Positions 23,001 to 38,000 of a DNA stretch of 60,000 nucleotides are shown here, piece by piece. Source of the DNA: Tubiluchus corallicola (lineage: Eukaryota > Priapulida > Priapulimorpha > Priapulimorphida > Tubiluchidae); the NCBI GenBank assembly GCA_030141605.1, contig JAQGDQ010000149.1, forward strand, positions 64,001 through 124,000. The letters are read 5' to 3'. The translations under genes and the position numbers were made by a program. The notes under the pieces are model-generated. The model searched no databases and had not been told where the DNA came from. It saw only the letters and a program-made list of their open reading frames with translations. How positions within the stretch are numbered: the first letter of the stretch is position 1; every line of letters begins with the position of its first letter.

Positions 23001-26000
23001 TAACCTGCAAAGCATAGCATGGATGGCTAAACATACTTGGCTGATCATTTACATTTTTGTGTATGTAACAAGAACACAAGAGCTAACAAAGCAAATGAAT
23101 TAGAACTTGTAGTGCCTTTTAATAAAAGAAAGTCTTTGCTTATTTACACCTTTTAAAGGGAAACTAAGAACGCAGGTTTTTAAGCAGTATTTTAATGTAT
23201 AAAGTGGTGAACATTTTGTAGTTTTTTATGATTTATATTTTTAATTGTACAGTGCATTTGAAATAAATTAACGAAAAAGTGCTTTATATATAAATGTACA
23301 TTTTATTATTATGTTATGTGACTGTCATCAAATGCAACAGTTTTTAGTGCAACTGATATATTTTATATTGTTTTTATAATTCAACAACTAGTTGTCCAGA
23401 TAACAGTTTTTATAATTGCTCAGTTTTGCAATGTTCAAATATCATTCCTAATTTTATGGTAAGCTTTTTGAAAAATTTAGAAGGACTGCAACCTTTGGGC
23501 ACCATAAAAGTATTATTTTTTGAGCTTGTTTACCAGCTTAGATCTTTGCATAAATTTGGTGATATAAACTTCTAACATACTATTTAATTTGTTATTATTA
23601 GATTTGGACAGCTCGGCAAAGTGTTAACTACAGATAGTTGTCAATTGCCACGGAGACGTAGAGCACCACTTGAACATCCTACTACTGAAAAACCTTCCAC
23701 CAGCATAATTAACAAACCTGTAAGCTGTCCAACTCCCCGCAAACGAGGACGTCCACGAAAAATCAGCTTAAGTAGTGTGGGAAGTGTTGACAAAAAAGAT
23801 TTAGTACAGATTGAGCCATCATTACCAGCAGTGGTTGAAAAATTGCCTGTGAAGAAACGAGGCAGATATAAGAATTTTACATTTGACAATAACGTAGTTG
23901 GAGCTACTGAAGCAGCCACTGCTTTTAATACAAGAACTGCAGGAAACTCACTATTATCTGATTCTGTGCATCATCCAGAGCACAAAAGTTCAGTGGATGA
24001 GGTTGTTTCTAATAAAAGTGAACAAAAACCTTTGCAGTCTAATTCAAAAAACCTATTGCCTGAGAAACAATCGAGCACTGAGCCTACGAGAATACAAACA
24101 AGAAATTTAGGAGTGCAAAAAGTAAGTTATTACGAACCTGGTTGTCGCTTTTCAATTGGAAGAACTAAACGAAGCCGAGGAAAAAGGAAAAACAGTTCTG
24201 TTCAAAATTGTTTGTCACAAAATTCTGCTAGTCTTCAAGAGTCTAAAAGTAAAAAACGAAAGCCAGAGCCTGTTGTTGAAGACTCCTACCAGCCACACAT
24301 TTCTAAGGTTGAAGAAAGCAGACAATCAGACACTGAAGAAAGCAAAAGCAAGCAAAGTGAGAGCAAAAGATCAGCTAGTAAACGTCATCCTAGTAAAGGT
24401 TATCCTTGTAGGTCACACACAAGTAAAGCCTCAACGTCGTCTGCTGAAGCTACTAGTGCTGCAAGTTGCTCACATAGTGCTTTAAGCACTAGTAAGCAAA
24501 CATTTAGTGTTCCAATTAAAAAACGTGCAGTAAATTTATTGGACGAAGTTAAATCAGATACTCAGAGAACTAAGAAGGCCAAAATTAAAAAAGAAGCAAG
24601 TCTCGCTGAACCTCGAAATTTGAGGAGCAGTACTCGGGCAACTAAGATCACGGGCTCGTGTGCTAGCAGCAGGTAATAAATTAACCAGTGTTTGATATAG
24701 TCGACTTCTTATATATATGTTTCTGCTTAAAAATTTGCATTATGGAATTTGTTTAGTTTAGATTTGTGAGTTATACATATTTTCCAAGTGCTTGTTTTTA
24801 TTCATGTAGGCGGCGGTCCTCCAGTGTACGGAAAGTGACACCAAGTGACGCCACGGGTAATACAGGGGGGACTAGCCGTCACCAGCCGGCACAGCAGCAA
24901 ACTACAATGTCGAGGCAGGAGCCGGCAGTGGAATCTGGTGCACCCGCTGGTTGCAGTGATGCTGGAGCTAGTTCACAAGGAGCAGCAGGTATTGCATCGC
25001 GTGCGACATATTATCGTATATATTAACTTCGCTGGTATATACATATATATATATATATATATATAACCGACGAGGCTACAGTTTTGACGACGGCACCATT
25101 TTCAGCGATCTATATGTCAAATGAAGGTCTCCACTCATAGGTTCGCATTGGGGGTTTATTTTTCGAATTGGGCCCACCGGGAGGAACAGAGGCCAAAAAA
25201 TCCCCTAAAGTGGTCATTTTTTGCCCATTTTTTGCAAAACTTATACCTCTTATTTCTAGAGAATGGGAACGTTTCGGGGGAGGTGCCAGTAATGGTTACA
25301 TAGCCCATTGGATAACGGTGGGCGTAATAGTCAGATTAAGCTGGAGGGCCACGAATACCCCGCTACTGGCATTTTCCTAGAATTTTGTAGAAAACTGATC
25401 AAACAGCCTCCAGAAAAATTCAGCTTATGCAACTGTTCGGACATGTTAGGAAAAAATAAGTACAGTCGCAGAAAGAGGACAAAATGATCTACAAGTTTTT
25501 TGGGAGAGAGATCCATTAGACGGAACGGGAAAATTGTATTTCAACATTATTTTTCATCAACCCCTCTAAGCTATTTGGAACAAACATTGCCTTCGACTTT
25601 GAGAAATTTTGCGGCTGTTCCAGGTATTGTTGTCACCTGCCATTCTACAGTGTTATAGATTTTACATGTAAGTAAGTTGCGTTAGCCTATTATCATCTGG
25701 GAAGCAGCAAACAGAATTATGTAGAATATCCGTGCATTATTGATCATTGATAGGAAGACTAAGAGCATTTATTATAGCACACAGTTTCGACTTTGTGCAA
25801 AATGTTCTGAATGGTTTTGCTGTGATTCTGTATTGTTGGTGCTGGTGTCATCACCATTGGCGTCATCATCATCATCGCCATCAACATCATGATCACCGTG
25901 TGATGTGGTGGGTGTTGTGTGGTGTGGTGTGCTATGGATGGTGTAGTGGGGTGTGCTCTGGATGGCGTGGTGGGGTGGTAGAGTGTGTGTGAGGTTGGTG

Positions 26001-29000
26001 GAGTGGTGTGGGAGATATGGTGGGTGTGGTTTAGTGTGGTCTGAGTGGTGTGGTGTGGATAATCTGGTGGGGTGGTAGTGTGTGGGCAGTGTGATGTGGG
26101 TGGTGTTGGTATAGTGTGGTTTGTTGTGGTGTGGTGTAGTGTGGTGGGTGTGGTGTATTGTGTGTGTGGTGTGCTATGGTGTGGGTGGTGTGGTGCGAGT
26201 GAGGTTGTGGGTGGTTGTGTGGTGTGGTGTATTGCGTGGGTGGTGTGGTGTTGTGTTGTGGTATGATGTGGGCAGTATGGTGTGGTGTGGCAGGTTGGTG
26301 TGGTGTGGTGTGGGGCCTTTGCTAGTTTGTTTTTATTACTGTTGTATGAATCACGTGTAATTCTCTGCTGAAATAAGTTTCTGATAATAATGATGCCGAA
26401 CATATATCAATTTTTTATAGTTTTCGAATCAGAATATTGTCAAGGTCCAAAGCGATAGTAATTTTCATCTAGTAAACTCTGTAAATTATTGATAAGGAAA
26501 CATTTTAATGGTATAGAATCATTACAAATGATCAATTTTCAAAAATTCTTGCTGACAGTTGCTGTATTAATTGTTGGTTAACCGAATGTTTTTAGCTACT
26601 GAACATCAGCAAGCTGTTTCAAACTTTCAATCCAGACTAAATTATTTGGATCAGATCAGTTGTTGAGTTTAGAGATATGTTCAAACTTCGGCACTGATTA
26701 TTCATTTGTAAGCTGCTGCTTTTCTTTTTTTTACTGTTTAAACATTTTGATAATCTCCTTGGTTAGACGTCACTGTGTTTGTACGTCAAATATTTTTGAC
26801 ATGTTATAGCTGCCAGCAGTATGGCACGTGGAGCAGCAGGAACTACAACATCTGCAGAAAGCGAATCAGAAGATTCAGAGATGGGGCGGTTACAAGGTGA
26901 GCTTTTCATTCATTAAAGGAACTGACACTTTTCTAATATTCATGTATTTATTACGTATTTCTACATTATTTAGCAGAAATTGTGTATACGATATTGAACA
27001 AAACCTGCCATCTAAGTAGTGATGGGACTGGCCCTTAATTTGCCGAATCGAGGCTCACCCAAAATTTTCATTTTTTGAATTGAGTCAAACAGGATTAAAC
27101 GTAGAAATAAAAAATTGCAGACCGAGCCGAACTGAGTCGACCTAGATGCAGCACCGAATCGGGTTGAACCGCAAATTGTTTTGCCTTGAGTCATACTGGA
27201 AAAAATATACGTTATTTGGGAGGGGATTTTATCTCTTTTGGCTTTAGTCCTCTAACTAAAAATTATTGCCAGCATAAAATGAACTATTTGCAAAGAGAAA
27301 AATTTAAAATGCAGAATGTTGACTGTGATATGGCTGTACTGTACACCAGCATTTTGCACTGCAGTTGTTGTCACATTTACAGTAGGTTGTCGTTTCCTCA
27401 ATAGATTCCAGGAACTTTAACATGATTATTAATTTCAAAGCTTTTTGCTGCAGAAAGTAAGATTGAGTAAGATTTTCTTTAGTGAGTTTAGCTTTTTGTA
27501 GCCGCAGAAGCACTACATTAGTTAGTGAACCGGGTCTGCGGAACCATGTTAAAGCTGCAGGCTAAACTGAGCCGAACAAAGACGCTAAAACATTGTTACT
27601 GGGTCAAATCAAACCGAACAGTTTGGTAGTTCGATTCGAACAGAAAAGTTCAGCAGTTTGATTTGGTACGAACCGGCAATTCAAATGGTTCTTTTCGTCA
27701 CTAGGTCTAGGTCAGCCCTAATTCAGTCATAATAGCTCACTGGGACGAAGCTTCACTACTCTGAAGGTTCGAAGCTACGACTCGGATCCGATTCGGGTTC
27801 GTTATAAAAGTGCGAAGCAGTCTTCATAATTCGTGTTTACTCAGTTTCAGGAGCAAATCCGCTGCCAATTAGTAGTGTAAAATTTATGTAATTTCCCTTC
27901 TTACTTATTCGACCACTAAGAAAAATTCAATTTTGCTATGTGCACTTCACAACATTGACCTCTTTAATGTGATCGCAAGTTTCTACAAAAGTTATGCACA
28001 GCATTTATTATTCGTCAATTCAACACCTGACCAGTGGCGGCTCGTAGCTAAAATTAGTGGAGATGCTTAACCATTGTTTTAATAGTGTGTAAAAAGTAGC
28101 AAACATATGTAATTTTAATGTTGTAGTTGTATTTGAAGATCTGGTGTTGAACAGCCTCTTTTCTTTACTGCGACTTTCTCATGAAGAGCCAACTGTGAAA
28201 AATTAAGCTATTGTAGTTCACTTACAGTCACAGAATTTATTTCTTTGGGATGCAAGGCATCCATTATTAAATAATTTGTTCTAAGCACACACGCTAAGTT
28301 TACATTTTATCACTTCCAAGAATAGGACGGTACGTGGTAAGCACGTGGCAGTTGTTACTGTGATAGACACAGTACTTTTCTATCTAGCAGCAGACGATAG
28401 TGTACAGCGTGTTATCTTAGACATGTGCGCATAGCCGCATGCACACATCAGCCAAACACCACTTTGCTTGGGCTGTGAAGCAAATTGTTCTTCCCTCACA
28501 TGCTCCGGTTCCGCACAAGTATAAAAACAGAACTAAAGAAAAAGACTAATTATATTGAATATTATCGATAATGAGTGAAAAAGGGGTGCTACAGTACCAC
28601 AGTACCTAAACACGAGCCGCCACTGCACCCGACTGATGCTGTTTTCAACAGTGACACAACTTATGCAAGATTTCAGTTATTGCACTTCTAAACACAGACT
28701 GTAAGTTAGCACTGATTATAATACGTTTGCTCTCAGAAGTGATACTGATAAGCCACTGCCACAGCAGTGTCTAGTTTTTTTTGCTGGATTACTGCTGTGT
28801 TTACCTGTCTTGAGGACAGATTTATTTTAGAATTCTGTCTGCCCAATGTCTAGTATACGTACTTGGGCTATGGTGATGATGTGTTTAATTTCCTTTTTTC
28901 TTGATAAAGTTTAATTGGGTTTAAAATAAGAACAAGCTGTCATAAAATATGTCAAAATTTCTTTGAATTCTCTGTACGTAGTACCATTCTCGTTTTGCAT

Positions 29001-32000
29001 AGTAATTGCAGTATTTTCTAGATTCTAAAATCAAAACAAGCTGAACATCAACTAAGGCAAAAACTTCACTGAATTAACAAACTTTACTATGTTTAGCACA
29101 CTACCCTGATCCTAAGATGACATTGAGCTACAAGATTCGTATTTAATCTAGTATAGAAAATTAAGCTTCGAATATTCTGTTTCGGGTTGGATTCAGAAAT
29201 TGTAAGTGTGAGAGTCAGATTCGATTCAGATCTTCGAAATGAAATTAAAATTAGCTTCGAATTCGATACTCTTTCAGAAATTTGAGCTTCGTCCCACACC
29301 TATAGCTCACCACCAATCCAGCATTTCAAGATATTAATGACTAACTGATTATATTAATTTTTTTGCACTTAGTTTAGAATAATCTAAAATGAGAACTGTT
29401 GGCAGTTCATTAATTATTTACGACCATAACTGTAATGTTATTATTAACGACTGTCATTAAATCTTCGAAATGATACTTGGGATAAAAGAAAGAAATGTTT
29501 AAAAATTTTGGACAGAGCCAACATACTTAAAACAAGTGTTATAGTAACTGAAATTATTTCACTAGTTTAATCTTCTGAATGTATAACTGTTGTTCTAAAG
29601 TCATCTGGTATCGGTATCTTTTGTAGCATTGTTAGAAGCAAGAGGTTTACCACCCCACCTGTTTGGTGCGTTGGGACCACGGATGCATCAGTTACTTCAT
29701 CGGTCTATGGGTAGCAATGCAAGTACGTATATGTGTATTTTTGACAGTAAACATTTATTGTTTACATTTAAAGCTAGAAAAATTTCAGAACTTGGTACAG
29801 CAGCTATAAAATGCTATTAAATGCTGCTCTTTCTTTATTTAAAATTGTTTACATGTTGGAGCTTTTTTACACAAAGTTTCTTGAGTGTTGGCTGATGATC
29901 AGGCTTTACTTGTTGTTCAGTATCAACCCCAAAGTTGATTATAATTATAATGGGCATTGCAAGTTACTAAAAATATTATCACTTTTACCACTTTATAGAC
30001 CATCATTTGACGGCGTTTTCCAGTAATCGAACATACTTGGTGTTGTGAGAATATAAGTCAAAAATTCATTTGCATTTCTGCTTTTAATTCCGGAAATGTT
30101 TGATAACTAATTGCTTCACATCTTTGCCGAAGTTCTTTTTTCTTTGATTCCTCTTTCCTTTGCATCACATGCTAATTCAGAGCTTGTTTTCAGACTAGCT
30201 GTTTTGTGCTATTTAAAAATGAAGCTAGGTTAGTGAAACATGATCATGTGGACAGAATTCAATGTTTTGAATATCATTCTTTTGAGGGACCGTATGGACT
30301 AGATATTACACTCGACTAACAGAAGACTTAATGCTTGCAGCATATGGTATACGCCTTCAACAGGGCAGTACGCACAGTAGTCTCAGTTATTATCATTATT
30401 ATGTTATTTATTTCAACCACACTTCTAATACATTTCATGTGACAAAATGTGGATCAATCAAGCACATCTGTAAAAGAAACTGTATTATAAGTAATACCAA
30501 CTATGTAGATACCAAGTTTGCAAAACCATTTAATTTTGAAGCATACAGATACAAGTCTGTCCATTGAATTGAGCCGAGCAATGTTTTGAATAATTAGCTC
30601 TACAGTTCTGAATTATGCGTGAATAATGCAATGCACTGATATTATAGATTCCAAAGCTCAGCAGTTGTTGCAAGGTTTGCAGACAAGCGGTGATGAAGGT
30701 CAGCAACTACAAGCCGTAATAGAGATGTGCCAGCTTTTGGTGATGGGTAATGAAGATACCCTAAGTGGATTCCCGGTGAAACAAGTAGTTCCAGCTCTTA
30801 TCACTTTGCTCGGTATGGAACACAATTTTGATATGGTAAGTTAGTTTAAATCTCAAAGTCAGTAAAGTTTTACTTACTGCTTAGAAAATTGTTTATGTTG
30901 TGTGCTTGGTGGTGTAAATTTTTAAAATTTTAATTCCCACGCTCACTATTAGATTGTGCCATCTTACAAAAAATTAGTACACTGCCTCGTTGTTTAGTTG
31001 AGAGAAATTACATTATGCCTTAACTAAAGTGAATAGAAAAGAATGAATCATTTTTGTGACTTCCTTAATGCCTACATGGATTGCTAGGCACCATTGTCAG
31101 CTTGAGATCAAGATAACTAGGGTCAAGGGACTGAAATTTTTGTACAAGTATGGGTCTTTCAAACTAATTAAATGAGGGTGCTGACTTTCCATCCTTGCAT
31201 TGCAGATTTGTTCAGACTTAAAATTAATTTAATTTTCTGCTTTAGTGACATTCATACAGGTTTCCCTAAATGCATATGCTCGTTTAATAATCTTTGTTCA
31301 TTTGTTGTTATGGTATTGAAAGTACAGGCTGACTGCTTAGAATAGATATTGGCAGTTTCGAAAACTTTTTGTGTTTAGATGAACCATGCTTGTCGAGCTC
31401 TCACTTATATGATGGAGGCACTGCCCCGCTCATCTGCTGTTGTAGTGGATGCTGTGCCATGTTTCCTTGAAAAGGCAAGTATAAATATTATTTAGTCCTT
31501 AAACGAAGGTGTAGATTTAAGTGGCATTAGGATTGGTGGCTTGCAAAATTAGATAGATGTAGATATCATTAAGTATACATATACTCCATACATACATGCA
31601 GGTATATATACAACCTATTGTAGTACTTTTTCTTCCAGATCTGCTCAAAATTTTTCAAGTTTGGCAAAGACAAATAGGCAGTTCAAAAACTAAATGTAGC
31701 ATGAAACATTTCTGATTAATTATGAAAAAATTTGCAGTAAAAGTGAAAAAAAGCTCAAAAGTTTGATTTCTATTTTCAAACTTACCACATCATCTACTTT
31801 ACAATAGCTAATCTGCGATCACTTTACTAAAGTTTTTTTGTTTTTGTTTTGTAGCTGCAAGTAATACAGTGTATGGATGTTGCAGAACAGTCTCTTACCG
31901 CACTGGAAATGTTGTCACGGAGACACAGCAAGTCCATACTACAAGCAGTGAGAATAACTAAGTGCTCATAGGCTAATTAACTAGCCCAAATTTGTTTCCT

Positions 32001-35000
32001 TTTACTGCTAAGATGACAGAAGTTGAAATTTCTAGAAATTGAAGTGCATCTTGTGTGGGCAACAAAATGTGATTTTTAACTGCCATTTTTCTACCTGAGC
32101 TTCTCGCAAAAATAAAGTTTAAACCAAAGTGCCTGAAAAAACCAGCTCCTATAAATCAGCATGCTTTCGTATTTACGATTTTCGCAATGGTCCTTTTGGT
32201 TTTCACAAACATTATCAAGCTGAAAATAAGGCTGACTGTAAATAGAAAAGTATGTTTAAACTAAAGTGTTTTACGATACTTTAATAGCCATTTAAATGCT
32301 ATAGTGCACAAAAAACTGCACATTTCTACATTACTATGTGTTGTATTAATTCAAGATTTATTATTTTGATGCCTAGGGAGGTGTTTCAGCTTGTCTGACA
32401 TACATAGATTTCTTTTCAATTACTGCTCAAAGATGTGCATTAGCAATCACAGCAAACTGTTGCCAGAGCATAACTGCTGATGAGTTCCACTACATAGAGG
32501 ATTCACTTGTGCTACTTAGTGGACGTCTTACACATCAGGTTGCGATAGCTTTACAATTTTGTGAAATTGAGCTAATTAAGATTTTCTTATAGTAATTTTT
32601 TTTTTGGCATAACTAATTTCAATTTTAATAAATAATTTGCATTGTTTCATAAAAAAGCTTCATTAGCTGTACATTGTGTCCAAGAATATGTTATGAATGT
32701 TTCAAGTTTCAATTTCTTTTTTATATAATTAAAAATAACATTCTGTAATGTATTATTTGTGTTTTACAATTTTGAATCTAGCACCTTTATAATAGCATGT
32801 CTGTATATGTAAAGCAGCTTTTTTATTAATGGTCACTGTTAATTGTTAACTTAGTTAACAAAAACTCACAGTTTTACTTGATTTTTTAATCCAACTAAGG
32901 TGCAAGATCTTTGAGTCGCTTTGGCCGCAGCTAGCTGATTTATCTCCATTTTCTAATTACATAGGCATTTTTTTGTTATGCGTTATAAATGTTTGCAAAT
33001 GGTGATAAGATAGAATTTAATTATTTTCAGGACAAGAAGTCTGTTGAAAGCTGTTGCATTTGTTTTTCTCGATTGATTGAAAATTTTCAACATGGTGATT
33101 CCAGTATGCTGCTGCGTATTGTGGATGGCACTTGTGGTACTAATGGAAGTGATAGTAAAGACTCTGACATTTTGAAGAACATTCAGCAATTGGTATGTAG
33201 CTGGTTTGTTATATCAAACTTGGTAGCTTTCATGCACTTTTTATGACAAGTTCTATTTATGTTATTTCATAGTCCAGAATAATAGCAGTAGCAAAATTAG
33301 TAGTAGGCTAGTAGTCTATTAGGCATGGATAAATGTGCGAGTGTTCAGAATTGTGTTTGTTAAGTAGAAAATAATTTGAAGAGTGTTTACCATGTACAAA
33401 CTTATTTGGAAATTATTTCTGAGATTTGAAAATGATGCTTGTCAAAATTAAAAGAAAAACAAAATTAGTATCTCATATAATATTGCGGAAAAATAAGCTG
33501 GTGAAATTTGGAATGTTCACTTTTCATTAGTTTTTCATTTATTTTACCTTCATTCACTTTTGAAATGGGCTTTATTATAAGTAAAAATACTTGATTATTA
33601 AAATACTTTACTTGAAGTACAATATTGCAACATTTACCAGAACAAATGTCAAGTGTTACAATCAACTGCTTGAAAGTTTTTGCCTATAGTCAAGTGATCC
33701 TTCTAGGCTGTAAAATGATCAGAAAAGGGATGATGATGATGATGAGTTAGTTGTGAAATGCAACAAAATTATATGAAGCTGGGCAACCAACTTACTCTGG
33801 TTAACCAACTTGCTGCAACTTATTTGGGAATAGACAAATTTTGGTGGGGTGCTTGGGAGCCTGGGGTATGAGTCCTTCAAGATCAAAGGCAGTTTTTTGA
33901 AGCTTTACTTGTTAAGGCTTCATATCTAGTTGTTGTTGAAACTGGCAAGACAATGACTGACATGCACTAGTGCATTGTTCTAAATTATGTTACTTTAAGC
34001 AAGTTGTTGGGGCTGATGGGAACTAAAATAAAGTACTTAAAGATGAACTAACAGACCTATGTCAACTGTCAATCCTAGGCCATAGCCATATGTGGATGCA
34101 CCCAAACCAGTATTAACAAAAACAGCAGTAAGGCTTTGATTTGGTGCAGTAAACCTGAAATAAATTTATTTTATATAGTGCAGAAAGCGACAAAACACGT
34201 AGAAAATAGTAACTGCAAAAATTTATTCGAAAAAATAATAATAATTAACAAACAGCAGTGTTTAACACGTATGCAAATGAGTTGAGAAAAAACGCTGTAG
34301 GTAGATTTAGTATACTATGCATTTAAAATCAAAATTAAATTGAAAATATACTATTGTTGCTTTACAAAATATTAGCAATAGATCGCATATGAAATTAATA
34401 TCGTCGTTACATGATAATTAGTACTAAAAGTAGATTGATTTATTGCTTCTTACGATTTTAGTGACCCTATTTAAACATCACATCAGTCAGTAAGAATTAA
34501 GCGAAAATATAATTCGTTTATATAAACCAGAATTGCGTGTACACTGTGATAGAGTATATACGAAAATGAGAACGACAGGTATACAAAATACAGGTGTGCA
34601 GTGATTCATTTCAAGTGGTAATGTATAGTAGGAATATACAGCCGCATTCACACCATATGTGATTTGTGGAAGAGTTGGAAATTTTGCATGTATTAACCCA
34701 AAGTCTGTTATACAGTCATTATACTGGAAAGTTGTGGAATGCTGTGTGCAACTGCATGCAGATGTCTGGCAGCCAGCTGCCATCAGTTGACATTTCCTGG
34801 ATTCTAGGGTTTTGCAGAGTCCTTGGCTATGGGCTTATATTAGTTTGCCAGTTTCTAGAATTGGAGAATTCGGAAAGAGATTTTTGACTCTCGAACTTAT
34901 TTGTAATTTTTTCGTTCAGAATTTATATAAACATGCTAGATACAAAGAGCGTCATGTGAAATTGAATATGTGCGCTGCACACTAACCCAAATAGTTACTT

Positions 35001-38000
35001 CTTAATGTACAACAAGCTTTGTTTTCAAAACAATGTTTTTTTCTAGCTTGTAGTTACGCCGCCACTCATCAGTACAAACACCTTCATCATGGTCATTCGT
35101 ATGCTGTCTATTCTCTGTGCAAGTTGCCCAGAGCTTGCTGTGAGATTGTTAAAACAGAGTACGTACAATAGCATTGTTATCATAATTTCTAATGCTGTAA
35201 TATAATCAAGTTGGATGTTATAAGATGTTTTATTAAGTTAGTGCTTTGTTAGCCTGAACTTAATACGTTGTTGTGAAAAAAGTTTACAAATGAAAGAAGC
35301 TTTGAGAGTGCACCCTTTTTCAAGGGTGTAGACATTGTTCAGTTATAATATTTATATTGAAAGGATTAATCATAAACATTGAATGAACTGTTTTCTATGA
35401 AGATTGTAAGGCAGAACTTGGAATTTTATTGCTGTTTACCTGCAACTAATGGTTTGCATCTTAAAAAAACAGTAATTTTTACCATTGTTTGTATTGTTAT
35501 TATTAGATGTTGCTGATACACTTAGTTATCTGTTAATGGGTGCACCAGACAGTGCCATGCAAAGCATAGAGGTATTTCATATTTTTTACTATGGTTTGTA
35601 CTTGTGTATTTTTATATCCTTGTCTGTTTTATGTGGCATACGTGGTTTTAACTTATCTTTAGTATTCCCGTACTGTTAAAAACTTTTTTGATCACTAATG
35701 TGTATAAATCATTTCAGGAACTTGTCTGTAAATTAACCAGATATAATTATTGCTTCAGGAACTTGAAGGGAAATGTGCAATGTTTATTGAAATAATTTTG
35801 CAGTGTTCTCTATTGATTTTTTACAGCTTGTGCCAAGAAGCCCACAGGAGTTGTATGAGATTACATCTTTAATAGGAGAGTTGATGCCACAGCTTCCAAC
35901 CGATGGTGTATTCAGCATTGATGCCATGTTGCGAAAAGGCAGTCATATTCCGACAGATACTGCAACCTGGCAGTGGAGAGATGATCGGGGTATATGGCAT
36001 CCATATACAAGTATTGATAGCAGAATTGTGGAGGTATTAGTTAGACATTTCTACCTCAGTTTTACTTGTTAAATCTTTTATTTGTTTGTGTTTTATGTAT
36101 TTGGCATATGTGGAAAGATCTGCTGTCATTATTAATTGAGAAATTTGTCTGGAATTTTGATTGAGTGTTACTAGTTATTAAACTTTTACATTACACCTAA
36201 TTGAATTTTTTGTAGGTGATAAAGATAGGCATTTTTGCTATTTTTTCCATTATAATTTGGTTTAAACTTATATTTATATTTATGTGCTTTATTGAGAGTT
36301 GGCAAATTTTTAACCTGTCAACATTATCAGGTGAAATAAAATGGGAGGGTGGTGCAGTTTGAAGCAGAAAATCTTATGAAAATAACTTCATAGCTTAGAA
36401 GTAGTGCTTATGTACTGAATTAAGAACAAGGTCTTGTACAAACATGTGACAAACATTAGATTTTTACAACCTAGGCAGCACACCAGGCTGGAGAGGATGA
36501 GATTAGCCTGACAACAATGGGGAGGACTTACACAATAGATTTTTTGTCCATGCAGCAAATTAATGAAGATACGGGTACAGCACGACCCGTACAGAGAAAA
36601 ACAAACACACATGCAGGTCATATCACTGGTAAGTTTACCTACTCTGCTCTTTATGTTTAATCCAAGTTGATATATATAATTTGTATTTTATTATATATTA
36701 TATATATCTTTTTTCCATTCTGATATTGTTTTTGTACATGATTACGATAACCATATGTCATGATTTATGTAAGAATTGTGATTATTCGTTATTTGCAATT
36801 TACTGATTAAAATTGTTTTTATTGCAGCTGCAACTTCAAACTTATGCCGTAGTGATTCCAGAGTTGATGTCTTAAAAGAAGATAAAGACCTTGGAGCTAG
36901 TCTGATTAAAACCTTATTCAGTGTTCTTTATGAAGTGTATAGTTCTTCAGTAAGTTTCACACTTTTGACAGTTATTTGAATCTGATTTGATTAAATTCTG
37001 ATTTTAACTCCTTGGTTAACTTTTGCCAGGACAGTATTACAATATTGGTTATGCTTAAAGTTATGTTTTCTTTGTGAATTGTAGTGTTTTTTTGTGTGTT
37101 GTTCATCATTGTGTCAATAGTTAAATATGGTTAATTCATAATGTCATTAGTGTAATTGCTAATTTTTAAATTTGAATGTACAGGCAGGACCTGCAGTTCG
37201 ACATAAGTGTCTTAGAGCCATTCTTCGCATGATTTATTATGCTAATGCCGAACTGTTGAAAGATGTTCTGAAGAATCATGATGTATCTAGTCACATAGCA
37301 GCCATGTTGTCGTCTAGTGACCTGCGAGTTGTCGTTGGTGCCCTGCAAATGGCAGAAATATTGATGCAACGTTTACCTGACGTCTATGGCGTTTATTTCA
37401 GAAGAGAAGGTAAACTGATTTTGACAGTTTTTAGTTAGATGTATGTATTAAAGTGCTTATTGATGTCATCAGCATCATTGTTATTGTTAATATTCTTGGC
37501 GTTTTGGAAGTATGTTGATCATCAAAACTACTCCATTTTGCATTATTTTCTCTTGTGTGCATTTGATTTCTGTGGTGCATCTTTAAAGTTTTCATTAATT
37601 GTAAGATAATAGTGTCAGAACTGGTACTCGGTTCAGCTGTGCTGTTTTTGACACATTTAGCAGGAATATTGGATCATTCTGATAATAATTATTTATTGTA
37701 TTTCATTGTGCTCTGCTCGAGCTGAATCACAATTCTGGTTGGAAAAAAACATGTCAGTGTCTGTAATATTATTTTATACTTGGGTAGTGTTTTTCGTATT
37801 TATTCAGTACATATTTCATACAGGTGTAACACATCAGGTAAGAAAGCTTATGTTAACCGAAGTTCATCTGGCTGGCACAAGTAGCAAAGATTCGAGTCCT
37901 AGTACTTCGGGAGCGAGCTTACAATCAGTCAGCCAAGGCGAATCCAGTCCAGGTGATAAAGATAAAGCAGAGGGTGATATTGCTAGCGAAAAGAGTTCTA

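Noticed and set aside
25759-26403. A 214-codon His/Thr/Pro-rich open frame on the minus strand.
   Set aside because: It is the complement of the GT-rich satellite; the lack of stops follows from base composition, and no domain is present.
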